Shown here piece by piece: positions 25,161-36,573 of a DNA stretch of 64,000 nt. The notes beneath the pieces were generated by a model, which was not told the origin of the DNA, did not search any database, and saw nothing but the letters and a program-made list of their open reading frames with translations. Made by a program: the position numbers and the translations under genes. Origin of the DNA: Macrotis lagotis (lineage: Eukaryota > Chordata > Mammalia > Peramelemorphia > Peramelidae); assembly GCF_037893015.1 (NCBI RefSeq), contig NC_133660.1, forward strand, positions 285,297,078-285,361,077. Reading direction: 5' to 3'. The stretch's first letter is position 1. Each line of letters opens with the position of its first letter.

Positions 25161-25900
25161 TGAAGAGGAAATATTAAGGGAAATATAATCTATGTTTGTC
25201 TGGCATTTCTTGGGGGTGCCTGATTTCTTTCCCTTCATTATCTAGCACCTAACCCACATCTGAGATGCAAATCCACTAAAGAAATACGGATAACCTCAAT
25301 GCTTTCTCCAACTCCTCCCTTACCCTTCTCCTAGCATGTACCCCATTCCCTGCTCACCTCACCAAGGTGTATGTGTGACATCAATTATGTTCAGGTGTTA
25401 GCCACTCCTTAGCACTTCCCTTACTCCTCCCCCCAATCTCTTCAGAAACAGACAATATACTAGAGTCCCTTGAAAAATTATGCCCTTTCTCTCTGACAGG
25501 CTGCTGCTCTTACCAAGTGTGACCTTGCAGCTCTTTTCCTCTTTTCTTAACTTTACTATCTTTCTCAAGGACCTTACTGCTTTATCAAGGAACTCTGTAA
25601 ATTTCTATGGGGAATCTTACCTTATATATATTTGCAGAAAGACATGAAAGAAAAGCTGTAAATTCTTACTCTCCTAGGTCAGAAAGCTCTGTGAATTCTG
25701 CACTAATTGATGAACCCCCAGTCTTTCACAAGTCCCCAGCAATGCTGTCCTCCCACCCAACCTAGCTCTCAGATTCTGCACTTCTGTGAATCACTGAAAG
25801 AAGATAGTGGCTCAGTCTGTTTCTACTGCTTATTCACTGGCCTCTTTGGGAGATTCTTTTGGGGGTGCCTACAAGCTTCAGTATTTTTATAGCTTATAGG
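25161..25900 (+). mobile_element. Candidate 3' LTR following the envelope remnant
   Basis: It begins just after the envelope-like tail, is C/T rich, contains a TATATATAT stretch near 25625, and includes 'gatgaacccccagtctttca'. A similar 'aatgaacccccactatttct' occurs at 31.2 kb, so the two places may hold related LTRs. Boundaries are not defined. Confidence 0.3.
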
Positions 25901-26259
25901 AAACCTCCCCTGAAATGGACAGAGGATTTTTGTTCACAGGATTGGAAATCAGACCAAATCCAACATGGTATAATGTGCTGGAGTAAGCTCCCTTTCTGTT
26001 CTGGTGGATCTCAAAGCCTTTAGGGAAAAGATTCAAGGATAGAGTCAATCTGGAGGTTAGAGTATGGAAGAACAGAAGGAAAGAGAAGGAAGGATTGGGC
26101 TAGTAAAGGATTCTAAACTGGGTCTGGGACCAAATGGGGGCTCATAGGTTATGAACCAAAACCTTATTAAGCCTTTCCTTACCTCAGTGTTTCCCAATGG
26201 CAACAACCTCTGTAAGCAGTAGGAGATGGCCCACTGGTCAGGTGAGCAACACATTCATT

Positions 26260-26361
26260 TCTCTCTCCCTCTCCTCCCTTCTCTCATTTCTTCCTCTTCC
26301 TTCCTACTTTCCCTCCTTCCCTTCCTTCATTGTGTTATTCCTTCTTTCTTTTTCTTTTTCC

Positions 26362-26415
<54 letters not shown>

Positions 26416-26490
26416 TCTCCCTCTCTCCCTCTCTCCCTCTCTCCCTTTTCCTTTCTTTCTTCTTTTTTCCCTTTCCCTTCCCCTCTCCAC
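26260..26490. repeat. Long polypyrimidine tract with (CT)n and (CCCTCT)n
   Basis: About 230 bp of almost pure C/T on the plus strand, including a (CT) run at about 26369-26411 and five CCCTCTCT-type hexamer/octamer units. Every frame stays open here because of composition; the open frames are not genes. Confidence 0.92.
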
Positions 26491-26639
26491 ATAGGGTATC
26501 CTATCCTTATCTGTGGTTACTCTGCCTAAGAATCAAAATTTTGATCACTGGAACTTCCACTACAGTATCTTGAGTTTACCTGTGGGATTTCATTTCTAAA
26601 GAATTTTATCTTAAACTCAAATGATTCTGGCTTTCATTG

Positions 26640-26768
26640 ATTGGCCAACAATTTGTCCCAGGCCAAGTTTCACTTGATTATTGGTTAGGCTCTGATGGAA
26701 TCAGAGTGAATATAAATAGCAATTATTTCTGTTTTGGCCAGAAACCCTGATAATTTTCCTCTTCCAGA
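26640..26768 (+). promoter_or_regulatory. CCAAT/TATA-containing LTR-like segment
   Basis: GATTGGCCAAC, GATTATTGGTTAGG and then TATAAATAGCAATT (26711) in promoter spacing, ending in a splice-like TTCCTCTTCCAG. It is probably a remnant of an LTR U3/R region. Confidence 0.3.
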
Positions 26769-26923
26769 TTGATTTTTTTAAATTACATAAAAAAAATCAT
26801 TCTAAAACTTATTTCTCTCATACTTAGTCTTAATCCCCTCCCCTTAATCCCCTTAATAATTTCAGTCAAACTGAGACCTGTTAAAGACCTTAGTTTAAGA
26901 AGATCAATACCCACAGCATTCAG

Positions 26924-27380
26924 TGCAGGGGGTCCAGCCTCCGCTGAGTCCTTGGAACCTGACAGGAGGAACAGAGTCGGTGAAATGAGTTGAGTCAACA
27001 AGGGAGTAAAGGCAGGAGCAGGTTGACTGGCTGTCAGCTGCCTGGATTTATTTTTATAGTTTCAGAATCATGTATGTTTCAAGCAAGCAAGCTGAGATCA
27101 TTTCCTTGGTTACAAAAGTGTACAATTTTCATCATCAATCATGTAGCTCATATGATTACAAGTTTTATTCATGTGATTACAAATTTAAGTAATAATCATA
27201 TAGTTAATTGATTTCTTATCCCTACTCAGACCATGATGACCTCAACCTGTCTGTACCTTATTTATTACTACATTGTATAATTGTTAATTCATTTAAAGTT
27301 ATTAATTAAGCAATTCTTTTAATGTAAAGTTTTTTTATATTTTTTGTGTAGGTAATGTTTTTAGATACACTTCCTTAACA
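26924..27380 (-). mobile_element. Candidate LTR, minus strand
   Basis: A 457-bp block begins TGTTAAGGAAGTG and ends CCCCCTGCA on the minus strand, with an AAAAATAAATCC poly(A)-signal-like site near 27045. It lies directly downstream of the minus-strand open reading frame at 27447-27854, the order expected for a 3' LTR. Confidence 0.4.
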
Positions 27381-27446
27381 ATCTATAGTGAGGGTCTTTA
27401 TGCTTGTCCACCCATCCGTTAACTCTTACAATAACCAATTTTTCTT

Positions 27447-27960
27447 TCAGGCCTTGTTGGTAGAAGCCATAGTTTCTGTGACTTTTTTATTCTTTCCCAT
27501 GAAACTAAGGCTACTGAAGTTCACATATAGGTCACCTGTACTAACTATTTTCTCACCATCTTTTTCATATATTCCTTTGTATGGTAAGGGGGGGGGCAAA
27601 ACTGTTAATTTCCCTGGAATTCTATCTGACCCATCTTGTATCTGTTTTCCCTGTTTATATTCTGGCATCTCCTTGGAATTCCCAGTGCTGGGTTTTCCAG
27701 AGATTTCATAATGATGAAGCCTTTTGTATGCCTCAGAGAGAGGCAGTCCTGTTAAATCTGGACAGAGTTTACAATCTGTTTTATTCAAGGAATTTTTCTG
27801 AAATCCTTCCTTTATAGTCATTCCATTATTAGGATGAGTAAATATTGTAACCAATAATAAACCTATAAATATTGGTATGCATGAAATCCCTATATATATT
27901 GAAGAAGGAAATGTTCCATCAGGCAGTGTGACTGCCTTGAGTCTTCTTGCTGCTTGTCAA
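27447..27960 (-). CDS. Unidentified minus-strand ORF next to an LTR-like block
   Basis: The frame is open for at least 135 codons and extends upstream through a hydrophobic segment (SSIYIGISCIPIFIGLLLV) before losing coherence near 27.95 kb. The rest is polar, with CKLCPDLTGLPLSEAYKRL and a proline-rich LPPPLPYKG. A single membrane segment followed by a polar tail beside an LTR suggests a retroviral envelope or accessory remnant, but I do not recognise the family. It could be fortuitous. Confidence 0.35.
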
Positions 27961-27974
27961 ACAGTTTAGAGACC

Positions 27975-28150
27975 CTGGTCCCCAACAATTCAGGGCATCT
28001 CCAACCATCCTGATCCATGGCTAGTCACTGGACCCAGATGGCTTCAGAAGAAAAAGTAAGGTTGGTGACTTTACCCTTCAATCTTCACTCTTGCCTTTCA
28101 TGCCATCACTTTTCTGATATCATGGTCCTCTTTAAGAACAAACTCATCTA
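27975..28150 (+). mobile_element. Third SINE type, plus strand
   Basis: 'ctagtcactggacccagatg' and 'tgatatcatggtcctcttta' are the reverse of the blocks at 58.78-59.1 kb. It abuts the retroviral remnant at 27.96 kb. Confidence 0.55.
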
Positions 28151-29008
28151 GTGGTGAATTCTATCATGCCTGTGACCATAGGAGCATAAGAGTATAGGAG
28201 TACCACTGAGAACCGTCAGAGAATGCAAGATCAGAAGAGACAAGAGACTGTGCCAGGCTCTGTCCTCACAGTCTAAGGGGTGCATATCTTGGTCTCACAT
28301 ATTCCCTGTGGTTGCTTTTCCATGGAGCTACTGATACCTAACTTAGACATAGACATAGAAACTCATGGAACATCAATGCATTTTAAGGAAACTTTAACGA
28401 AAATACATCATAGATACTATTTGAATTATAAGAATAAATGCTTTTCAGAACTTAGTGAGCTCTAACATATATGTATCATAAAAGCTAAAAATCAACAGAA
28501 GGGAAAATATCAGCTTTAGCACTGACTCCGGAGTGAGAAAATCTGGGCATTGGTAATCTCTGTGTGAAGTAAGCTAGTCCCTTATTCTCCCTGTGCCTGA
28601 GTTTTTTCATTTGTAAATTGAGGGGATTCAACTAGAAAGTCTCTGAGATCCTTTCCAGAATAAACTCTGTGATTATATCGTCCTTGATTATGTCTTGATC
28701 ACACACATTTCATGTATGTGTGTCTGTTAGTGTTAATGTATGCCTCTCTGTGCATGTGTAATCCACCAGAAAGAATGCTGACTCTGGAGTCAGAATATCT
28801 GGATTCAGATCCCTCCCTTAATACTGATGTGAACTTGTGCAAATTACTTAAAAACCTCTTTGTACCTTAGTTTTCTCATTTGCAAAATAGGGCCACTGAA
28901 CTAGATGACTTATAGAGACCCTTTTTGGCAATTTATTATTGTATGACTTAAGATTCCACTCTATATATTGATGCTATATATTACAGTCGTTGAATATTGT
29001 TATGTTCC

Positions 29009-29296
29009 TGTTAGAATAGCCGCTCGGGAAGTGTTCGGTTCCTGCCCGTTAGTCTATCCTTACCCAAGTGAACGTTGAAAGGGCGGGAGACAAGGATGAC
29101 AAGTTCTCCTTAAAGTTTTCCTAGTGCTCCAAGGACTTGAAGATCTCCATTTATTAAACCAAATACAAGTGCTTCAATATCCTACCCAGTCCCTGGTCCA
29201 CTCCCACTCCTGTGACACTCTTTAATTAACCAGTAAAATAAGGCTCTGGTGCTTGAGGAAAGTTTACAGTACTCCTACACACAACAGTCCCTTACA
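29009..29296 (-). mobile_element. Candidate short solo LTR
   Basis: A 288-bp block begins TGT and ends ACA on either strand and contains AATAAA on the minus strand (near 29155). It is visibly richer in CpG (gccgctcgg, gttcggtt, aacgtt) than its surroundings. No convincing target-site duplication was found. Confidence 0.4.
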
Positions 29297-30104
29297 GAAT
29301 ATGTTTGCCAGTTTCGGGGGGAAATATTTATATTTTATTATTATTCTATTTCATGAAATGCCTTTGCTTTGGTTTGTATTCTTTGGCTGAATAGTAAAAG
29401 CAATCATACTAGTGGGAGCTCATGACCTGTGGTTCTGAGAGGTTATAGCTCCACAGAAAGAACACCATGCTTCTGTAGTATGTTTCCCCTCCTTGCCACA
29501 GGACAAAAGGCTGAGACTGAATCAAACTGTGGCCAGAGAACTTTTTCTATATTAAGAGCCCAGTGGTATAATTCTTTACTTTTTCTGTATTTAGCAATAC
29601 TTTCCTTACAAGCAAATTCTTATAAGCAAGGAGGATACTAAGCAAATAAACACCCTGTTAAAATAGTTAATGTTTTGAGTGTTAAACCTTCTTGACCCTG
29701 TACTTGTCTACTATTTAATACTATCTAAACAAATGTCACCAAGTTCTCTCACCAGGTCCTCCTAATTATACATGACAAATTCCTTGAGTCTACTTTGTAT
29801 TAAGAAAGACTCTAACTTCCAGTCAAGCTGATGCCTTTAGCTAAGATATTACAAATTCTTAACTTTAATTCAAGAATTTAAGGTTAATCTATAATTTTAA
29901 CTCCTCCAGAACTGCACAAGAACACAACATTATGTCATTCATTGAATCAGTCCTTCCTGCAGCCCTCCTCTAACTCCTCCCTGCACAGGAGGTGGGCTAC
30001 ACTCCCTTTAAAATTTCTGCTTATCCCAAAACCAGAACATTGTACATCAGAACAGCAGCATGTGGTTGGTGATCAGTCTTATTGGATTTGCTCATTCCAT
30101 CCAT

Positions 30105-31009
30105 CAGTGCGACAATCAAGCACAATTTTAGGGTATCTGTGATGGATAATACCATCTGTATCCAGAGAAAGAATTGTGGAGTTTGAACAAAGAACAAAGA
30201 CTATTACCTTTATTTTTTTTAGGTTTTTGCAAGGCAAATTGTTAAGTGTCTGAGGTCGGATTTGAACTCAGGTACTCCTGACTTCAGGGCTGGTGCTCTT
30301 ACCTTTAATTTTTTTTAAAAAATGTTATCTTATTATGTATTCTTGCTATCTCTTATATTTTGTTTTTTCCTTAAAGATATGGTTTCTCTCTCAACACATT
30401 CAATTTTGATCAATGTATAGTATGGAAACAATGTAAAGACTATCAGTCTTCCATCTGTTGGGGGTGGGGGAGGGAAGCAAGATTAGGGGAAAAATTGTAA
30501 AATTTAAAAATAAATAAATAGATTAGAAAAAAAAAGAACTGATACTGAGAGAAGTGAGCAGAAGCAGAAGAACATTATACATACCAGCACCAATACTGGG
30601 TTGGTGGACTATGAAGGACTTGCTCATATCAGTAGTACAATAATCAAAGATAATTCTGAAAGTTTTCTGATGGAAAACACCATTCATATCCAGAAAAAGA
30701 TTTGTAGAGTTTAAATATAGATAAAAACTTACTATCTTCAATTTTTAAAAGTTGTCTTATCTATGTTTTTTCTCTAATTTTTTTACTCCATTTTGATTTG
30801 ATTCTTTTCCCACAATATAACTTAAATGGATCTATGTTTAGCATGATTATACATATATATATAGCCTATTTGGATTGCTTTTTGTCACTGGAAAGGGGAA
30901 GGAAAAATATAAAACCTTGCAAAAACATGATTGTTGGAAATTACCATTCCATGTAGCTGGAAAAATAAATGAAACAGAAAATAAAATAAAAAACAAAAAT
31001 TATTGTGCC
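30105..31009 (+). mobile_element. Two consecutive L1-type 3' UTR fragments
   Basis: 30105-30535 matches 57.64-57.98 kb ('gggtatctgtgatggataat'; 'ccatctgttgggggtggggg'). 30536-31009 matches 34.47-34.9 kb ('cagaagcagaagaacattat'). The first holds the truncated SINE. Confidence 0.7.
30214..30299 (-). mobile_element. tRNA-derived SINE, internally and head deleted
   Basis: The tail and middle remain ('gcaaggcaaattgttaagtg'), but the block from GGGTTAAGT to GGTAATTATTAA and the tRNA head are missing. TTACCTTTA-T/A-T flanks on both sides place it in an L1 3' end. Confidence 0.75.
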
Positions 31010-31300
31010 GAAAAAACCAAATTTCTACTCATCCTCTCCAAACCATGCACTCAGTTGGTCTTAGCTAATCAGCTTGACTGCAACTTGCAACTGTATTCCT
31101 CTACCTTGCTGCCTCCTGAAAACATTCTGTGAATTAACTTGTAACTTTCTTTTGTAACCTTTCTTATTGAATCAGAGAGCCTTGTGATTTTTTCACTGAA
31201 AAATGAACCCCCACTATTTCTTGCAAGTCCCCTCTCCTGAGCAATTCTCCTTGCTACAAGGCCATGACTGGACAGAAGACATTTTTCTTTCAACTGTCAT
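31010..31300 (+). mobile_element. Candidate LTR remnant related to 25.2-25.9 kb
   Basis: It shares the run 'tgaacccccactatttcttg' and the following 'caagtcccctctcctgagca' pattern with 25.71-25.75 kb. It lies after two L1 3' ends. Low certainty. Confidence 0.25.
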
Positions 31301-32124
31301 AGAAATTCAAAATGTAGGGAATAGGGGTGGCTGTGTTTGGGTAATCCATTTATGAGTTAGAGGAATTCCCCTAGGGGTTATATATAGATTAGGAAGCCAA
31401 TGTTGGAGATATTAAGCATTTTCCCCTGATGACCCATCCAGGATATGGCTGAGTAATGATTCAAATTCATATTTCTAGACTGTATAGTTTAGCATTATAT
31501 CCATATTGCCTACAGGGCCTGGCTTCGCCTACATTATGTTCCTGTAATTTACTGAAGTACAATTCATTAAACTCTTTTCATACAAATTTCACAAGAATTT
31601 TTTCCCTAAATTTGTCCTAGATGAGTAGGTGATACTTGGCAGTCTAAACCACAGTGAAGGCTGCTATGGGACCTGCAGGAAGCAGGGAACAAGTCCTTAT
31701 TATTATGATAATAACAATATTAATTAAAATTAATAAGTTATATCACACACTGCAATAAGTGTGTTAGAAGAATAATCTTATTTAATATTCTTTATATACT
31801 TGTCTCATCAACAATTTTATATTGTCTCCTTATGGAATGAGGGCTCAGGTAAAGCATTGAGCAAATAAAAAAGAGAAAGAAAGCTGAAAGAACAGATAGG
31901 AAGGAATATGGAGAGCAGAGGGATAGACAGTTGCAGGGACCTTCTTAAACCAAAGAGAAGAAGAGATATCTACCTCTTCCCACCTTCACCAAGGCATCCT
32001 CATACTTTCCCACAGTTCAAGTACCCCTTCCCCACTCTGATTTTTCCCTGTAACACAGACTTGAAGAGATTGATGTCTTCAAACAGACAGGTTTGCAATG
32101 ACCTTCAGGGACCCTAAATCAGAC
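31301..32124. other. No gene seen
   Basis: A SINE scrap near 31.4-31.5 kb; otherwise AT-rich unassigned sequence in an intron of SLC22 copy A. Confidence 0.45.
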
Positions 32125-33429
32125 TCTGGGGGGAAAGCCAAGATGACAACAGGAGTACATTCTCTCCTAGGTGCTCTCTCCAAAATATTTCAAAAACCTC
32201 AAAATTATGACTCTAACTAAATTTTCAAGAGACAGAACCCACAGAAAGATCCAGTGAGGCAATTCTACAGCCCAAAGTAACCTGGAAAATAGTGGAAAAG
32301 CTCTGTTCCACGGGGCTGGAGGGGTGGCAGAGCACCTGAATGAAGGAGCTTCAGCCTCCTTGAACAGTCCCAGGACACCTGAGAGTGCCTGCTCCTGCCA
32401 GCAGAAGCAGTTTCCTGACCTGCACCCACAACTTGGAAGATCAGCAGGGAGACCTCTGCCAGGGCGAGCCCAAAGCCTAGACCAGCTTGACTCTCTGTGG
32501 CCCTCAACACAGCCCAGATCCCAGGAAATAGAAGCAGGCCTATGGAGCCAACCAGCAGGAGCCTCCCAGAAGCTGCTTCCAGAGTGCTCAAGTCATGGAA
32601 GGTAAGGGAGTGGAAGAAATCTGGCAAGGTCTGTCCTCTATCCATGGAACAGGACTCTGGGGCTTTGATCACATTCAGACCCTGGTCACAGTCTAGGCCC
32701 CTCATAGAGCAGGGACCCCCCCCCCTTCACAGCCCCAGGCCAGAGAGGTGCATTAGTGGCATTCAACAGACCAGGAGAGTGGACACAACCTCAGATACTG
32801 AGGTCCTTGCAGAGGTGTCCCAATAACACTCAAAAGTTCAGGAAGCACTCCCAAACCAGGCATGGCTGGGGAAATGAGTAAACAGGAAAAAAGAACCTGA
32901 CCATAGACAATTACTTTGGTCCCATGGAGAACCAAAATAAGCAATCTCAAGATGAGAAAGTCCAAGTTTCTGCATCTAAAGACTCCAAGAAATATAGAAG
33001 TTGAGCTATTATAGACAAATTTCAGAACTCCCAAGTCAAAGAGAAAATATTATAAGTAGACAAAAAGACACAATTCAAATATCGTGGAGTTGCAGTCAGG
33101 ATTACCGAGGACTTGGCAGCAACTACATTAAGGACTCATAGGGCTTGGAATATAATATTCCAGAAAGCAAAAGAACTTGGAATTTAACTGAGAATCAATA
33201 CCCAGAAAAACTGAACATCCTCTTCCAGGGGAAAGGATGGACTTTCAAGGAACCAGGGAATTTCAAATGCTCCTGCTAAAATGACAAGAGCTGAACAGAA
33301 AGTTTGATCTTCAAGTACAGGACTCAGGTGAAGCAGAGAGAGGGAGGATGAGAAGGGTAAATTATGAGGGACTTAATGATGATGATGATGAACTGCATAT
33401 ATTCCTGCATGGAAAGATGATACTGATAA
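32125..33429 (+). mobile_element. Retroposon related to 34.9-36.6 kb, truncated at its 3' side
   Basis: It starts near the GGGGGGAAAGCCAAGATGAC motif and shares successive blocks with 34917-35690: the head, 'acagaacccacagaaagatc' against 'tagaacccacaaaaagattg', and GAGGGACTTAATGATG. It ends abruptly in exon 5 of SLC22 copy A and not in an A tail. The long minus-strand open stretch inside it (32265-32705) has no recognisable protein similarity. The family name is not known to me. Confidence 0.6.
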
Positions 33430-33509
33430 TATTCACCACTTTTGTGAGCATTCTTAAGGCATCATCATATTTCTTGTGGACAATCAGCCATCTACCAGGC
33501 TCTGGCAAC
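33430..33509 (-). pseudogene. SLC22 pseudogene copy A, exon 5 (truncated)
   Basis: The minus strand reads (W)LPEPGRWLIVHKKYDDALR and then MLTKVVN, the cytoplasmic-loop signature (W)LPESxRWL...ALxxLxKVA found in almost all SLC22 proteins. The base pair before the exon is TG where the acceptor AG is expected. After about 27 codons the similarity stops abruptly. The sequence to the left (to about 33361) instead matches an internal part of the retroposon at 34.9-36.6 kb, so the 3' third of this exon has been lost at a retroposon junction. Confidence 0.87.
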
Positions 33510-33989
33510 CATATAAGGGAATAATGTAGGTCAAATATACTAATTATCAATTTTCTCCTTCTTCTAAGTTATACTTCTTATTTGAAGCGGAGCTAGGGTT
33601 CCCTGGAAAAATTCTAAAACTAATTACTTTCCATTCTTTAACATGGAATTGAAAATTCTAGGGTAAAAGCTTTCGCCCCCAATTATGACATACACCTCTG
33701 ACAAGATGACCAGGATTATTGATCAACTATATTTCTTCTTGATTTTCCCTTTAAAAAGTCAGGACAAACTTTTGCTTCTAAGTCAAATTTGTCATTTTCA
33801 ATAGATGTTCAAATAAACCTATCAGTAAGAACTTCTTTAATTGTTGATAGATTAGATAACATTTAAGCCAATATTTCATTCCTTGAGTCTCTATATGGAA
33901 GTTAATCTTTTCTGTTCCATGGGACTAATGATCTCAGGTGTTATAATTCAGCTAGAATTCCATTCTTGTATCAGCAATGGAAATGATTA

Positions 33990-34456
33990 TTAGGGTTTCA
34001 CTGGAGCCCCCCCAACAACCAGAAGAAATATGAGGAAACTACCAAGGAAGTCAGTGTCTATATTGGGTACAAGCCCAACACAGCAGCTTTTGTACCAATT
34101 TGAGGTTGGAATGGTGACAACATGCTGCAGTCAAGCCCAAAAATACTTTGGTTCAAGGGATGGAAAGTCAATTGGAAAGATGGCAATGCTACACTAGACT
34201 ACCTGAAACTTTTGATTCCATCCTGTCAAAAAGTCATCCAATGGAAAACCCTTGCATCTATCTCTCCAAGATGTTTACAAGATTGGTCTTATTGGTTCTG
34301 TGCTTATAGTCTAAGTGGAGAGTGGTGTTCTAAAACCAGATTTACCTCAGTTGATGTTACAGCTGTAGTAAGATCTGGTCATATGCATCAAGAAACTTTA
34401 AATAAGACTCTACCTAGAAATAATGTTGTCTTCAGTGGTCCAGAATGTGTCTGTCC
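33990..34456 (+). pseudogene. EEF1A1 (pseudogene): EEF1A1-like processed pseudogene, left half
   Basis: In shifting plus-strand frames this segment matches the middle of translation elongation factor eEF-1A: an EPP..QKKYEE-like start, a [22 protein letters not shown] stretch, GWNGDN and WFKGWKV..KDGNA. It then shows a DVYKIGLIG-like and VPxxxVETG-like region broken by frameshifts, and ends at an NVSV-like site. The functional protein delivers aminoacyl-tRNA to ribosomes. There are no introns and many stops, so this is an old retrocopy inside an intron of SLC22 copy A. The right half continues at 36574 after an inserted composite repeat. Confidence 0.85.
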
Positions 34457-36573
34457 TTGGATGAACTGATGTTGAGTGAACTGAGCAGAACTAGAAGAGT
34501 ATTGTACACATTAACAACAACATGGGATGATGATCAACTATGATGGACTTCAATAGTACAATGATCAAAGACAATTCTAAAAGATTTGTAATGGAAAATA
34601 CCCTCCAAATGCAGAGAAAGATCTGTGGCGTTTAAATGTAGACCAAAATTTATTATCTTCAAATTTTAAAAGTCATCTTAATATTATGTTTTTTTATCTA
34701 ATATTATTTTCTTGTTGGATTTGATTCTTCTTTGTTTAACAGCCTTGTACATGTATAACCTATAATAGATTGTTTTCTATCAGGGGAAGGGTGAAGGAAG
34801 AGAGGGAGAAAAATGTGAAACACAAAACCTTACCAAAAAAAATGACTGTTGAAAACTATCTTTGCATGTAGTTGGGAAAATAAATAAATAAAATATTTAT
34901 TTAAAAAAATAAAGGAATGGGGGGAGACCCAAGATAGCAGAGTAAAGGCAAGGACTCCCATGAGCTCTGACCCAAATACCTTTAACTAATAACTCTAATC
35001 AAATTCTAGAGTAGTAGAACCCACAAAAAGATTGAGTGAAACAGTTTTCTAGCCCAAGACAACATAGAAGATCTGCAAAAAAGGGTCCGTTACTCTGGGA
35101 TTAGAAAGGGTCCTTAGAGCAGGCCAGGCTGTAATGAAACAAAACAGCTCCAGTCATTCAGAAAAAGATCACAGGATGCCTGAATTCGTGGTAGTAGAGG
35201 TGTTTTCTAGATCTCTCAGCCCAAGAATTGCCAAGGACAACTTGGAAAGTCAGCAGGAAAACACTGCCACACCAGATTGGAAGCAGAGCGCAGGCCTCGG
35301 CAGAGACCCAACCCAAGGAGCTAAGGAGCAGGTGTGAGGAGTCACCTGAAGTTGTTTCAAGAGCACCCAGTCCACTGACAGTAAAGGGGTGGGGGAGATT
35401 AAAGAAATCTCTTTTGCTATTGCTGAGGAAAGACTGTTGCTTTGCCCATACACAGATACAGTGTGCCTGCCACCCTGGAAGGAGAGCCCCACCTTAACAA
35501 AGAGTTAAAATCAAAATGAACAAATAATAGAAGGAAGAAAAAGTCCTACCATAGGCAATTACTTTGGTACTATGGAGGGTCAAAATACACACTCAGAAGG
35601 TAACAAAATCAAAGCTCCTATAGGAAACAAATAATGAGGGACTTAATGATGTTGAACTGCTTACATTCCTTTATGGGAAGATGATACTGATCACTCATGA
35701 ACTTTCTCATTTATTAGGGCAGTTAGGAGCATATATAGGCAAGGCACAAGAGGAAATTGAATTTGAAGGTATAAAGTATTAAAAAGATGGAGTTATTGGG
35801 GAGAAAGGAATGTACTAGGAGAAAGGGAAATGAGAGATAGAATGGGGTAAGTTATTTCACATAAAAGAGGCAAGAAAAAGCTTTTGCAGTGGAGTTGAAG
35901 AGGGGGAAGGTGAGGGGGGAAAGAATGAGCTTACTCTCATTAGAGGTGTCTCAGAAAGGTAATAACATACACACTAGAGTATGGAAATCTATCTTGCCAT
36001 AGAGAAGGGAGAAAGGGGGGGTGGGAGTAGGGGGAGGAAGATAGAGGTAATAGAAGAGAGGGAAGATTGTGGGAGAGGCTAGTCAGATGCAACACACTTG
36101 AGAAAGGACAGGGTGAAAGGAGAGAGAGAGTGTAGAGTAAATGGGGGTGGGGCAAATAGGATTGAGGGAAGTATAGCTATCAAAAGCAACTATGGGAAAA
36201 ATGTAGAAACAATTTCTCTGATAGACTTATGATAAAGAACACCATACATCCCAAAGACAGAGCTAATAGTGCCTGAATAAAGACTGAAGCATAATTTTTT
36301 TTCTCACTTTACTTTTCTTGAGGTTCTCTTTCTTTGTGAAGGGAGGGGAGTTATGTGTACTCTATAGAATGACTATTGTAGTAATATTTTTCATGACTTC
36401 ACATTTTTAATATACACCAAATAGCTTACTTTCTCAATGGGCAGAAAAGGATGGGTGTAAGGGAGAGAATTTGGAACTCAAGGTTTTGAAAGTAGATCTT
36501 GAAATTTGCTTTTGCATGTCACTGGGTGAACATTTTAAAAATAAAATAAATAATTTTTTAAAAAATAAATAAA
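34457..36573 (+). mobile_element. Composite retroposon insertion splitting the EEF1A1 retrocopy
   Basis: This has two parts. 34457-34915 is the 3' end of a plus-strand L1-type element (3' UTR text shared with other copies here, ending in an AAATA-rich tail). 34917-36573 is another retroposon that starts GGGGAGACCCAAGATAGC and ends with a TGCATGTCACTGGG-like motif and an A-rich AATAAA tail. A 12-base near-repeat (AATGTGT/ACTGTC) brackets the whole unit. Either the two parts moved together, or the second inserted into the first one's A tail. Confidence 0.75.

Noticed and set aside
26197..26573. Overlapping 110-115 codon frames rich in L, S, F and P (and R/E on the other strand)
   Set aside because: Artefact of the polypyrimidine tract, which contains no stop codons in any frame.
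32265..32705. 146-codon minus-strand open frame
   Set aside because: Lies antisense within a retroposon related to 34.9-36.6 kb; GC-richer composition keeps the frame open. No protein similarity seen.
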